From Daldinia sp. FL1419 (taxonomy: Eukaryota > Ascomycota > Sordariomycetes > Xylariales > Hypoxylaceae): a stretch of DNA of 24,410 nt. The stretch spans positions 1 through 24,410 of the forward strand of contig MU623632.1 in the NCBI GenBank assembly GCA_025201765.1, read 5' to 3'. The translations under genes were made by a program, and so were the position numbers. Below are positions 1-10,346 of this stretch, piece after piece (position 1 is the stretch's first letter; each line of letters starts with the position of its first letter). The notes beneath the pieces are model-generated. The model was not told where the DNA came from and searched no databases. It saw only the letters and a program-made list of their open reading frames with translations.

Positions 1-28
1 CCCCCCCGCCCCCCCCGCCCCCCCCCCG

Positions 29-79
<51 letters not shown>
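1..79. repeat. Interrupted poly-C tract at the window edge
   Basis: Seventy-nine bases are all C except for single G bases at 8, 17 and 28, followed abruptly by ordinary sequence. This is not a fungal telomere, which would be CCCTAA units. A terminal homopolymer of this kind is what two-colour Illumina chemistry gives (poly-G reads, seen here as the complement) at the end of a contig. A genuine low-complexity tract cannot be excluded from sequence alone. Confidence 0.85.
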
Positions 80-82
<3 letters not shown>

Positions 83-1732
83 CAGGACAGTCGTCTTCGA
101 GCTACTCTGGAGCCACGAGAGCCAAATAGGCGATATACTTTCTAGTAATCGGAGAATGGCGTCTAGAGAACCAAGTACGCTATCTGAGCTGATTAGATTA
201 TAGCTCGTTCTTTAATAATCGAAAGGCCGTAGTTTTGCGAGTTACTTTTTGATATCGGACGTTTTCTCTACTACCCAGAAGCTGTCTGATGAACCTGACT
301 CCTAAAGCGGACCTAAAATCAGCGCAGGTGTCTCTCGAGCTCTCAAAATCGCTCATGACTCCGTATTAAAGTTCAAACCCGAGTAAGCTTGGCGGTGACA
401 TTCCTCTTTATAGGGATTACCTACTTGATGAATTAAGAAGCAGTCAGATGATTCCTAATTTCCCCTCTAATCTCTATATGCTTGGTACACAAGAATTTTA
501 CGCTACGTCGAGATAACATATCTGACGAGCCAGGAAATATTATAAGAAGGGTTGAAACCGCGCCTAGTGTTGGAACCGGGGAACCGTTACATTACACATG
601 GGCGTTATGGGTCTACGTCCTAAATTGTCAACATCGGCACCACGTTAGCCTACCTCACCACTATGAAGAAATACATATCCTTGACTGCCTTATCTCGTCA
701 CAACGTCAGTTTATCGCGCCACGATCGCCGTACGGTTGTTCGCACCTTCTAGTCGACCGCCTCAAGTCTGATGAAAAGTCGTGTAGAGGGGCTATGGGGG
801 GATGTCGATACTTATGAATGCACATTTTCCAGGGTCCTTTTTATGTCGGACTACGCTGTGGAGTTCCACTAAGGCGTAGCCCCGTCTGATATTGCTATTC
901 CGTAGACGTCTAGTGTCAGGATCGATCGCTCTCGGGAAATTCCATCGAAAAATGCGCATCCCTGCTTGGCGATGATACCCTACGATATTGAAACATGGGT
1001 AAGGTCTTGGTCCCTTGGTTAGACCATCCGTAACTCGAGGGATCCTTCTCGTCGAGAAAGGTCAAGAAACCGATGATCTACGGCATGGGGCTGGTCCAAA
1101 TCCCGGATTGGATGAGAGCACACCACGTCTCAAACTCATATGCCGCGTGTGCATGTGAACGAACTCTTTCTAGCTCGAGGCACGTACGAACCTCGCTCCT
1201 CAACTGTCAATCGTCTCGACCTACCCTGTCAGCCCTAGTGAAGACGTGCCGGCAAGGCAGGTTCGTCTTCTAACCGCATATATTTATATTTTATATCCCT
1301 GCCCGTCAACTCCTAAAACGGAATGCCCTGGGAAAGGGGACTTTATGATCAAAGAAGCCGACTTAGGAAACCGAGTTGCCGAGTGGTAAGAAGAAAGGAC
1401 CCATACGCTCCTCTTAATTGTTGTTTATACCCCAGAATGACATTTACAACTTTTCCGTTCCAAGGTTCATATTGTAAGATTACCTCATAGGGGATATATA
1501 TAGGTCTCCGATCCAGTCGAGTCTCCGTCCCGACTGGTTCGTACTTAACCGAGATGACACCACGTCCGTCGGGAACAGCCGATAAACGGGACGCCGAAGC
1601 CGCTTCACCCGAACCCGTCCCGACTACCATCGGCCCGCTGTCGTCTAGCTCTTCGGCTACGGACGACGATTCATATTGGACGCAGTCACAGGCACGACAC
1701 CCATCTCAGTTCCCAGGAAGTCCGTTGTCACC
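80..1732. other. Gene-poor stretch upstream of the methyltransferase
   Basis: I see no protein family, RNA gene or repeat here. The open frames are short (up to 111 codons at 482-817) and their translations resemble nothing I know. The last part presumably holds the promoter and 5' leader of the methyltransferase. A 63-codon frame at 1554-1745 is Ser/Asp-rich (SSSSSATDDDSYW) and resembles the low-complexity N-termini common in LaeA-like proteins, but it stops just past the proposed start, in another frame. Confidence 0.6.
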
Positions 1733-3284
1733 ATGTCGGTCGTGAATTTATTAACTTTCGAATACCAGGGAGGTGATGATGACGACGATAGAGATTCGTC
1801 GCTGGGCGAGGACAAGTGAGTAAATAACAGAAACCTCAAGCGACATCGACTTTTTTAACATCGTGTAAAATAGCTCGAGCTCAACCGCCTCGCTATCAAG
1901 CAGTATATTAGAGTACCGGACGATCCATGGACGAAGGTACCACAGCAAAAGTTGGGGTAACACCGACTATTGGTATGACCACTCCTGCTTCCCGTCGCGT
2001 TACACGAGAATAGCTCTATGCTGACCAGCGCAGGTCGCCAAACGATGAAATACAAGCCAATTCCATGGACCTTACGTAAGTAGACGTTCCCCTAGGTCGT
2101 AAGATGCCGGAATCCAGTACTAACATCCCAACAGCCACCACACCCTCACGTTACTCCTACACGACAAGATATTCCTGGCCCCCATCGGCAACGACCCTAG
2201 GAAAGTCCTGGAAGTAGGATGTGGAACCGGTAAGCCAAGCCTCTTCGACCTCTCGCAGCTCTAATACTAACAGACGGTTGACCCGATACAGGAATCTGGG
2301 CAATGTAAATCCCACCCTTCTCCAAGCAACCTATCCCTCCTCCCCCCCCCCTTTCCCTCCTATTCCATCCTCGTCTACACTTACCTAAGAGGCACCTAAC
2401 CCAACCAACCAACCAACTAACCCCCCTATCCCCCTAGTGACTTCGCAGACGCCTACCCCCACTGCGAAGTAATCGGCACCGACATATCGCCCACGCAACC
2501 GTCCTGGGTCCCGGGTAACCTGCGCTTCGAAATGGACGACTTCAACCTAACGCCGTGGACCTTCGCCCCCTCCTCCTTCGACTTCATCCACATGCGGTAC
2601 CTCTGCGGCGCCGTCCTCGACTGGGACGCGCTGTACGCCGAAGCCTTCCGCGCCGTGCGCCCAGGCACCGGCTGGGTCGAGGCCCTCGAGCCCGCTCTTC
2701 GCATCCGCAGCGACGACGGCTCCGTCTGCGAGGGCGACGGCTCCGCCCTCTCCGCCTGGGGCCCGCTCTTCGAGGAAGGCGCCCGCCGCTACGGCGACGG
2801 CTCCGGCCCCCCCGGCACCGCGTCCTCGGGCCCCTCGAGGCCCATGAACGTCGTCGAGGACGGCACCTTGGAGCGCGCCTTCCGCCGCGCCGGATTCGTC
2901 GACGTCGTCACGTACACCCTCAAGTGCCCGCTAACGCCGAACTCGAACGATCCGCATCTGGCCGAGGTAGGCCTATACGCGCAGTCTACCATGGAGGAGG
3001 GCATGGAGGGTACGTATTTCCCCTCAACCCGAACCCCTATTCCTTACGTCCGAAATTCCCTACACCATACTCGCGTTGTTATAACCCCCGAAAAAAACAC
3101 CGACTTATTCACTTACTCTTTTCCCTTAGGTTTTCTGTTATACCTCTTCACGCAAGGTCTAGGCTGGACCCATCAGCAAGTTATCCTCTATCTCAGTCGC
3201 GTGCGCAGGGAGTTGCGCGACAGGCGGAAATCACCGTACGCGCTAGTCCAGGTCATATACGGCCGAAGACCCGAAAATAGCTAA
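1733..3284 (+). CDS. LaeA-like SAM-dependent methyltransferase
   Basis: A class I SAM-dependent methyltransferase of the large ascomycete LaeA-like family, whose members are putative regulators or tailoring enzymes; the substrate is unknown. I infer seven exons: 1733-1815, 1874-1972, 2034-2075, 2135-2229, 2292-2304, 2438-3009 and 3130-3284, giving 352 residues, normal for the family. The joined protein shows an acidic N-terminus, SSSILEYRTIHGRRYHS near residues 35-50, the YWSPNDE block made by the exon 2/3 junction, the SAM-binding motif VLEVGCGTGIWA at 99-110, then EVIGTDISPTQPSWVPGN and a GWVEALEP block. Introns carry consensus donors, and introns 3 and 4 have ACTAAC branch sites. The 13-nt fifth exon is needed to write GIWAIDFAD. 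The last intron (3010-3129, 120 nt) has no stop and keeps frame, so an unspliced ORF 2532-3284 also exists. The start is the weak point: ATG 1733 is the first in-frame Met, but an upstream exon is possible. No second biosynthetic gene is adjacent. Confidence 0.85.
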
Positions 3285-3937
3285 TTGACCCGTCTCCGAC
3301 CTGAAAGGGGGCCTGGGAAAGGAAATGGGATGTATGCATAATATGCGTAATATACTTCAGGTTGTTCGGTGGCAGGTACATAGTCCTCTTTGTTCAGCAT
3401 CTAGCATAGCGTATTCATACCATGGATGTATAATATTAAGGCGCCCAGCATACTTAGAATTGTTATAATAGAAATCGCAGGGAAACGCGCTGTTATTTTC
3501 GAGTCGTAGCAGACCGACTACGATCTGCATATTACGAGCCGAAATCAACGTTATAGTAAATGTAATTGAATCCTCCCATTTCGATGTCTCTAGTTAATGC
3601 TCTGTAGAACAAAAACTATGTCTTTCCCTCGATTGCAGCGATTTTAGTCCTCTAGCAAGGCCAGCCCAATAATACATTTAATATCCATCAATCCGCCTTT
3701 TCCGTGCTTAAATTATGCTATTCATGTTCATAGTGCGTTGCAGACGTCACCCCATGTCATATGGAGTTGCTGTGCCGCTCTAGATTAATTATATCCCAGT
3801 ATGTCGTCGATCCCCAAAGAGGGCCAACGCGACCTATCACCGAACCCATAAAACGCATATTCCCCAGATGCCCAAGTTCCAAAAACCCCTCCTGATTCTT
3901 TTACTAGAAATTTGCCGAAAATAGCTTAGCGGCCAAT
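3285..3937. other. Convergent 3' intergenic region
   Basis: This lies between the 3' ends of the methyltransferase (+) and the GH72 gene (-). It should contain both 3' UTRs and polyadenylation sites. I see no coding frame or repeat of note. Confidence 0.6.
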
Positions 3938-5480
3938 CTATAGCAGCAGCGTACCGGCCAGAGTGAAAAGACCAACAATTCCAGTGAGTGCAAAGATGCT
4001 CATATCCATTGGCGGGGCCGGTCGTGCGGCGGCGTTGCCGTTATCGCCGGATGCAGTTGCAGTCACAGACCCAGCACCAGGTGAGGCAGTTCCAGTCGAG
4101 GTACCCTCAGCATCCTGAGAACCAGCGCCTTTTAGACCTGGTCCCTTACCGGCTTTCTGAGTCATGTACTAGAGATTCATTAGCCCGCTTTTCAATTCAA
4201 GAAAATTTCAAATCAGTCAAATACCTTTTGAGCACCCTGAGGGATCGCAGGAAGTGCGCTCGCATCCCATCCACCGAGATCCCAGATCTTATCAACCGTC
4301 GGACAAGCAACCGAGGCAGTTGTGGAAGTGAAACCACCGTTGCCGGTCGGGGCCGGGTACTTGGACAAAGCGGATTCTAGCTTCTTGAAGTCGGGCTCTT
4401 CCTTGACAGTGTCGGACTTTCCAGAGACCTCAACAATACCAAACCCATTACCTTCTCTGCTATACTCGTACACAAGTCCACCCGAGTAGACGGCAGACAT
4501 TTGGTTACTCATCAATGCGCTCAACTCCTCGAAGTTGCGGGTGCCTTCTATGCAACCCCACTCAGACAGGAAGATAGGCAAGCCGTATCCAGTGAAGTTC
4601 TTCACCTTCTGATCCCAACCGGATTCCTGGAAGGAAGATGGTGCACACCAAGAATAATCATTCTATTGGGGGCTGTTAATTTTCAACTTCTTCGACATTT
4701 TCACTGGTATGTGGGGAGAACTCACAAATGCGAAAAAGTCGCTACGCTCGTCATCGGTACCACAGTTGAAATACTGCGCGGTCTGCATTCGGTTGTCGCT
4801 GACATCGGCAGCCGAGTAACCAACGGGAATTTTGCGGTAACCATGCGAACCGATATACTGCCTCATGTCACGTGTGGTAGCCTTGACGTAAGGAGCCGAT
4901 TTGACAGATTCGGGCTTGTCGTTAATGACTTCATTACCTGAAAAGAAAGCCAGCGTGTTATCATATTTGGAGAATTCGTCAATTGTAGCGAATACACTTT
5001 GGAGGTAAACATCATTGTACGATTGCCCCGGCTTGTCTCGGTTTATGGAGTACTGTGGGTTGTTGACGTCGAGGACCAGGTAAATCTTTGCATCACTCAA
5101 AGCCTTCATGCATTCGGCGTGATCGGCCGAGTTGTCGACGGAGTAGACACGAACTGTGTTCACGCCGAGTTGCTGGAATTTGGGGATATCCCTCTTGCAA
5201 AGGTCGGCGTCAGCAAGGGGATCAAGGTTGGCCGAAGAACCACCAGGCTGATAATCAATGCCTCGAATGTAGAATCGATCGTCGCCGGCCCAGAAAGCTG
5301 TTATTCATCGTCAGTCTCCCATCATGGCCTGCAAGGTGGCATTGATGTCGTACCATTCCCCGACGCGGTTACCGTAGGCAGAGAATCAGCACGCCTAGGT
5401 AACTCTTCTTCGGTGGGAGTCGGCCCCGCGTGGACCACACTCGCCGCTGCCAGAGCGGACGCGAGAGCAAACGAGCGCAT
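3938..5480 (-). CDS. GPI-anchored GH72 beta-1,3-glucanosyltransferase (Gel/Gas type)
   Basis: A cell-surface enzyme of family GH72 that cleaves beta-1,3-glucan and transfers the new end to another chain, elongating wall glucan. Four exons on the minus strand (5480-5354, 5297-4726, 4662-4225, 4168-3938; introns of 56, 63 and 56 nt) join in frame to 455 residues. Residues 1-18 form a signal peptide ending VHA. The hallmarks follow: SGNAFW across the first junction, RGIDYQPGG, VNTVRVYSVD, the acid/base Glu165 in FSGNEVIND, FFAFNDYSWC across the second junction, and the nucleophile Glu267 in LSEWGC. The third junction gives AQKYMTQKAGKGPGL, the usual end of the catalytic module. A Ser/Thr/Gly-rich linker and a final hydrophobic segment (IFALTGIVGLFTLAGTLLL), preceded by small residues near GNAA, mark GPI attachment. 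There is no Cys-rich CBM43 (X8) module, so it belongs to the short Gel1-like class. It appears intact. Confidence 0.95.
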
Positions 5481-7648
5481 TATGATATCGTTATCGTTCC
5501 AAGCGGTTAATTGTTTTTGACTTGGTCTTGATATTGTGTTCCGTCAAGAAATATCAAAACAAGTGGTATACTACAATCCCAAGCGAGTGAGGGACGTTCA
5601 AGAACCAGTCACAAATCCAAGATCAGGGACGCGGGCTATGAAAAACGATTGGAATTGGAATAAGAGACGACAACAATAACGAACGAGTTGCCGAAAAGAA
5701 GGGAGGATAAGGTCGAGATGTTAAACAACGAGTGAAGGTGGGAAAAAATTCGAAGGTGGAATGAGAAAGGAGTGGAAGGAGTTAGGAAGTCATTTCCTTG
5801 GCTTGGAGATATTTACGCTACTCCAAGAGTCAAGAACAAGGAAAGGGGAATACAGCAAAAGCAGGTATGGGCCACCCTGTTTGTACGACGGGGAAGGAGG
5901 GTGTGTATGCAACATTCTGGATCTTGTAATACAGACGGGAGTACATCACAGCGATGATATAGTTACGAGGTACATATGTGGGTAGTAGTTACCGTCGGAC
6001 ACGAAGCTAATGGAAGACTAAACACGCGTATGCATAACGTTACCTATGTACATACATGTATCCCTCGGGTCTTAAACCGAGACATTGCGAGAGGGCTATG
6101 CATGTTGTGGCGTGCCTTGTGTAAATTACTGTTGTACGACAGAAATCTGAAAAGTGAACAGATACTGTACATGCCTCTCCCGAGGGTAGGTAGCGAAGAT
6201 AAATCATACAACAGTATTTCAGTTTCAATATATCAAAATAGAGGAAAATCACAACGAAATGTAAGTCTAAGAATTGGAAGTACTGGCCCGTCCGTCATAG
6301 CCGTTGATGCTGTACTTCGTACTTGGAAATAAAAACGAGAAAGCAACCACCTAATCAGGTCAGTATGAGAGTAAGATTATCCTTGGTTTGATTGGCCGAC
6401 GTCACTGCCAAACCCGCCAATGCTGCCCTTTCTCCGGAAAGGGTCCACCCTGTTTTACAGGTCCACTTTCTTAAATGGACGCCTGAAGAAAAGAGAATTG
6501 GCGATGCGAAGGGGCAAGTACGAGGTGGTGGCGTGTCTATAGCATTATTGTCTTGTTATTTGTCAAGTTTTTGGGAGCTTAACCGTGCCATACCTCGGGA
6601 AACTTAAGCTCGCGCGTCCCGACAGGTTCGTGGTCCACGTGGGATTCGTATCCGAAATTGGGTCAGTAATACTTACCACGAATATCATAGTTTCTACGTA
6701 TCAAATGACGTTGGAATATCATGCAGTTTATTTCCTGAAAAAATGAAATGAAATATTATACATGTATTCAGCCAACTTTAAAATACACTATGAGAAAAGG
6801 TCCCAGCTTGATATTAGCGTTACCAAAATGCTTCCAAGCTTCTACCGTTCGTTTTTTAGTTCGCAGGCTACTGCATCGGAGTGGGCTCATGTCGTCATCT
6901 TGCTCTGCCACTACCGGCAAGCCAAGTTTAAGCTCAACTACTTGGCTGGGTGAAACAAGGCCAGTTATCAAGCGAATACATGTTTTAAAACAACGATCGT
7001 GAAATAGTATGGCCTTAAGATCAGGTACGGGCTTGTGGGTGCAACCGGGATAAACAAGAACATCCGGTTTCAAAAATAATTCGAATCTTTACTGCGTGAT
7101 GTCCTTTAATCGTGTCTCCGTGTAACTATACATGAACCTGCCGCGCTGGTCTGCAATTTGGTCGCCTTATTAGAACAGCTCTCCTTGACTACCTGAGATC
7201 TACAGGGGCATTCATGATATCTAGGGGGGCTGATATAATACATAAACTACAGTTGAAACAGCCGACTCTTGTACCACGCTGAGTACAGAAATTCAAGTCT
7301 CATTTTTTCGGTATAGAAACATCAGGGGTAGTAAGCCTCCGAATGAATAGGGGTACGATTCACGTGTTTTCTAACAATAGATCCCTCAGCCTCGACATCC
7401 CGTAACGTACCGTGAGGAATTATCTTGTTAAACAGAAAAAGATACATACTTTTACTCCAAATTGAGGAACACAGGTTTATATACATATACTATGTGAATG
7501 CCAGCCTTTTCCGAATGATATATAATGCAAAACCCGAGCCTGTCCCTCCGGAGCCACCCCCCCCCCCATGAACATATTAGGTATTCTCCTATTTTTATAG
7601 TCCCTCTACTAAGCCTCTAGTTCATATCGTAGCTGTTGATGTTCGCAT
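5481..7648. other. Gene-poor 2.2-kb intergenic region
   Basis: This spans the upstream region of the GH72 gene (promoter expected within a few hundred bases of 5480) and the downstream region of the J-domain gene. Frames of up to 118 codons occur (for example 5976-6332 +, 6768-7073 -), but none resembles a known family and they overlap one another on both strands. Small hairpins lie at 6426-6478, and a run of 11 C at 7557-7567. I see no transposon and no tRNA. Confidence 0.55.
6426..6478 (+). other. Three consecutive short hairpins, the first with a UNCG-type loop
   Basis: Positions 6426-6432 (CCCTTTC) pair exactly with 6437-6443 (GAAAGGG) around the loop TCCG, closed by C-G, which as RNA is a UNCG-class tetraloop. 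Two weaker stems follow at once: CCTG/CAGG, then TCCA/TGGA. No promoter or RNA family is recognised, so function is not claimed. Confidence 0.3.
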
Positions 7649-8746
7649 TCAACTTTGCTGCGGCGGCTCGCAGGCCGTCGCAAAAATCTTCAATCGCGCC
7701 TCGAGGTCGTCGTAGTATTGCTGTGGCGGGTCGTAAGGGCTGCACAGAATCTGCCCTTGGATGGTGACACAAGCTATGGCGGAGTACTTCATTACGGTGG
7801 TGACGGCGGAGATATAAGCCAATTGGATAGGAAGCTGAGCGGCTGGCGATCGACCCGGTTTACCAGTTTCGACATGTTCCAACCACTGGTCCAAATCATC
7901 ATACATGTCGTCGACGGTGTTGAGAGTCTTAATAGCGTCATTAAAGAGTTTACCCCAGTGGCGTTGTTCTTTTTCGGAGTGTCCGAACGATGTCGTATGG
8001 AGGCCCGCTGCAAGGTATTGCATTTCCTTAGTCGTCGCGTCAAGATCGTTGTAGAGCGCCTTCATATCAACTCTCATACGCATAGCGGCTAAGCGGTCTG
8101 CAAGATTGACGGCGTGGTGCGCCGGACCTCTCGAGTCGCGACGCTCGCGACGCTCGTGATGGTCAGTGGAGGGTTCGCGAGGAGCTGGTTGTGGCTCCGG
8201 GGCTGGAGAGGGCCATTCGGATGGGAACGGCATGCTGTGTGAGGATGAGGTGTGTGCGTGGGACCCTGATCTGGGCCTATGTGTTCTAGGACTATGAGGA
8301 GTATCCGGACTACTAGGCATATCGTGTCCCCATTCCTCAAAATAAGGCTTCCCACGATGGTTTGGCTTTGCCTCGTATGTGCCTGGATATCCGTCATTAG
8401 AACTATCGTAAGGAAATCTACCACGCTTGTACCCACCACTGCGTTCTCTTCGGCCGCGACGTTTGGAACCTGTATCACTGTCATGACTATGATCCCCGGC
8501 GTCTTGACGATAGATATCGTACTCACGTCTAAGAACCTCGTCACGGAGAATTTCCCATGCTTCCGAAACTTGCTGAAAACGCGCTGTATTCTCTGCCGTG
8601 TTTCCACCTTCTGCTTTATCTGGGTGAACCTTTTTGGCGAGGTCTCGGTAGGCCTTCTTGATATCTTCTAAACTGGCGTCACTTTCGACACCAAGGACCT
8701 TATATAGATCGTGGCGAGGAAAAGCAATTCGTGCCATGTTTCGCAA
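7649..8746 (-). CDS. J-domain (DnaJ/Hsp40 class C) protein
   Basis: A single-exon gene of 365 codons. Residues 12-80 are a complete J domain: DLYKVLGV opens helix I, helix II is rich in Lys/Arg (IKKAYRDLAKK), the HPD tripeptide that stimulates Hsp70 ATPase is at 41-43, and helix III reads RFQQVSEAWEILRDEVLRR. There is no Gly/Phe-rich or zinc-finger region, so it is class C. A basic, possibly nuclear-targeting cluster follows at 95-102 (KRRGRRER), then a Ser/Pro/His-rich disordered stretch to about 210. The last 150 residues, from NLADRLAAMRMRV onward, form a mostly helical-looking region that I do not recognise. An alternative start at Met4 (MARIAFPRHDLY) is equally plausible. No intron is needed. 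The Hsp70 partner and client are unknown. Confidence 0.85.
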   Translation of the reverse strand: MRNMARIAFPRHDLYKVLGVESDASLEDIKKAYRDLAKKVHPDKAEGGNTAENTARFQQVSEAWEILRDEVLRREYDIYRQDAGDHSHDSDTGSKRRGRRERSGGYKRGRFPYDSSNDGYPGTYEAKPNHRGKPYFEEWGHDMPSSPDTPHSPRTHRPRSGSHAHTSSSHSMPFPSEWPSPAPEPQPAPREPSTDHHERRERRDSRGPAHHAVNLADRLAAMRMRVDMKALYNDLDATTKEMQYLAAGLHTTSFGHSEKEQRHWGKLFNDAIKTLNTVDDMYDDLDQWLEHVETGKPGRSPAAQLPIQLAYISAVTTVMKYSAIACVTIQGQILCSPYDPPQQYYDDLEARLKIFATACEPPQQS

Positions 8747-9966
8747 CGTTGACGTAAGTGATGCGAATTTTAATTTGTTCTCGTGTGATGTCGTAGTACT
8801 GTCGTGTAGGTGTCGCCTAACTATTTGATTCCTGGGGAATTTGCGAAGGGGGCAATATACATAGCTGCCCGTAAATTTGCTGGATTATATGGTATCACCA
8901 ACTAGCCGAATGATTTGAATATAAGTAAATAGGATAATAATCATGATTGTGAACAATGCTGCGACACATGCTTAAAGCTCGCCGATAAATCCAAAACAAC
9001 GCTCTTGTTTATTATATCCTGTTCGCTACTCCTAGATATTTTCGAAGGCTTTACACGTGGGACTTTACCATTAATACACGAGTTCTTACGTGGTGTCTTA
9101 TCGAAATTTGGCATTTTCAGACAACCGCTATGGGGCCAAGGGTTAAACGTCACGCGAGGATATGCCAATTACCCTATGCACACATACCGATATTCGTCCA
9201 TGTACCAATGAAATGGATCGGCTAGAAGATGGGTGCATAGCCGTTGTAACCCATTGAATCGAATTCTAGCCGAGAATCATGGGCATCTGAACATCTCGCA
9301 TGGTATATTTTGCGGCTCAAGGGTGATAAAGGGGGTCAAATATTAACTTCTATTAATAACAGAAACTTATATTGGGCATATCTAGGTTGGGAACAACACA
9401 CATGCCGAATCTGTAACACTTAGAAAGTCTAGCCGTAAAATCAAAAGATATTTATTGCGAGGGCGGCGGGGGTTCAACCATTTAGAGGAGCACTATGGAT
9501 GGTAACGTGCGGGCTAGGATTGAAATAGGAAGGCTTACTTCATTATTATTGGATATCCAACTAATTGTGACTACCTGTGACTCCTCTTAACAGGGCAAGC
9601 CGATCTAGTCAGGTCGGCAATTGGACAAGAAGAACTTGCTCTCCTGTTATCGTGGCGCGCTAGAGCCCCGGAAGGAGACGTCTTGAAAGCCAAAGACAGC
9701 GAAAGATTGTCGAAGCTACTGTTAGGCTCTTATTTTGCCATCTCGGATGGGAATCATCAAAGCCTAACAGCAGCACAGAACGTATCCGGAATGAGAGACG
9801 GGCTGCCAAATTGGTATCATGGATTTCTTTTTGCATCATGGTGCCACATGCCGACTATCCCGTGTATCCACAGCGCTGCCCTTATATACACAAATAGGGT
9901 GCCATCCGGCCTATGTCCGTAGAAAGTTTCCCTCTGAAAATTTATGTAGACCAAAAAATGGATTGA
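8747..9966. other. Intergenic region between the J-domain gene and MIM2
   Basis: This contains the promoter side of the J-domain gene and the 3' flank of MIM2. Short overlapping frames at 8941-9211 and 9683-9922 have no recognisable product. The only structure I see is the imperfect inverted repeat at 9218-9273. Confidence 0.5.
9218..9273. repeat. Imperfect inverted repeat (hairpin potential)
   Basis: TCGGCTAGAA at 9218-9227 is exactly complementary to TTCTAGCCGA at 9264-9273. Inside it, ATGGGT (9229-9234) pairs with ACCCAT (9249-9254), giving a two-part stem with an asymmetric bulge. The overall span of 56 bases and the acceptor-like outer stem recall a shrunken tRNA, but no proper D-, T- and anticodon arms can be drawn. 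Confidence 0.5.
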
Positions 9967-10346
9967 TCAGAGCGTCGCCGCTGCTTCAACCGCACCGGAA
10001 GCTTTAAATGCCGTTTTATTCGTCCATTTAATTTCAACATTATGCATCCATTCCATATATCGCGCCCAACCTATTTAGACCAACGTCAGTCCAGAACCGT
10101 ATAATAGAAGCGACATGGAATCATACTCCAGTAGGCAAATTTGCGGCCTAGATATTTACCAGCAAATGGCACCAAGACCATAGTTAGGAGCAGCTGTAGC
10201 TGTTCTAAGCTTTGTTCCCACTCCCTTTGCGCGTCGAAATCGTCGTCGGTCGTGAAACTTTCGGTGGAGGTGGAAGGAAGGGAATCGATGTCATCATTAT
10301 CGGAGCCCGGAGTGTCGGGTAGTGTGAACGAGCCGGAGAGCGACAT
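9967..10346 (-). CDS. MIM2: MIM2-like mitochondrial outer-membrane import factor
   Basis: A small two-exon gene: exon 1 is 10346-10127, the intron 10126-10071 (56 nt, GTATGA donor, CTGAC branch, TAG acceptor), and exon 2 10070-9967. It encodes 107 residues. The N-terminal 40 residues are acidic and Ser/Thr-rich. The core EWEQSLEQLQLLL at 42-54 leads into a single predicted membrane segment, TMVLVPFAGKYLGRKFAYW at 55-73, and the splice adds SWARYMEW and the tail FKASGAVEAAATL. This layout (acidic cytosolic N-terminus, one membrane helix with Gly, aromatic and basic residues, Trp/Tyr-rich exit) is what I know of fungal Mim2, the partner of Mim1 in inserting helical outer-membrane proteins such as Tom subunits. 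Without the intron the frame ends in a meaningless tail, which supports the splice. Identification rests on recall of the family, not on a search. Confidence 0.75.

Noticed and set aside
1..79. Telomere
   Set aside because: No CCCTAA units; nearly pure C.
2555..3280. 241-residue Arg-rich + frame
   Set aside because: Out-of-frame shadow of the GC-rich methyltransferase exon.
4501..5520. Several + strand frames over the GH72 locus
   Set aside because: Antisense to a complete GH72 gene with matching introns and catalytic residues.
6768..7073. 101-codon minus frame with possible protein-like composition
   Set aside because: No recognisable motif, overlapped by + frames of similar length, no supporting splice or promoter signals.
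8089..8607. 172-residue minus frame inside the J-domain gene
   Set aside because: Alternative frame of the same strand with no family features; the overlapping J-domain frame is clearly the gene.
9218..9273. tRNA gene
   Set aside because: Only 56 bases, no D- or T-arm of normal size and no seven-base anticodon loop.
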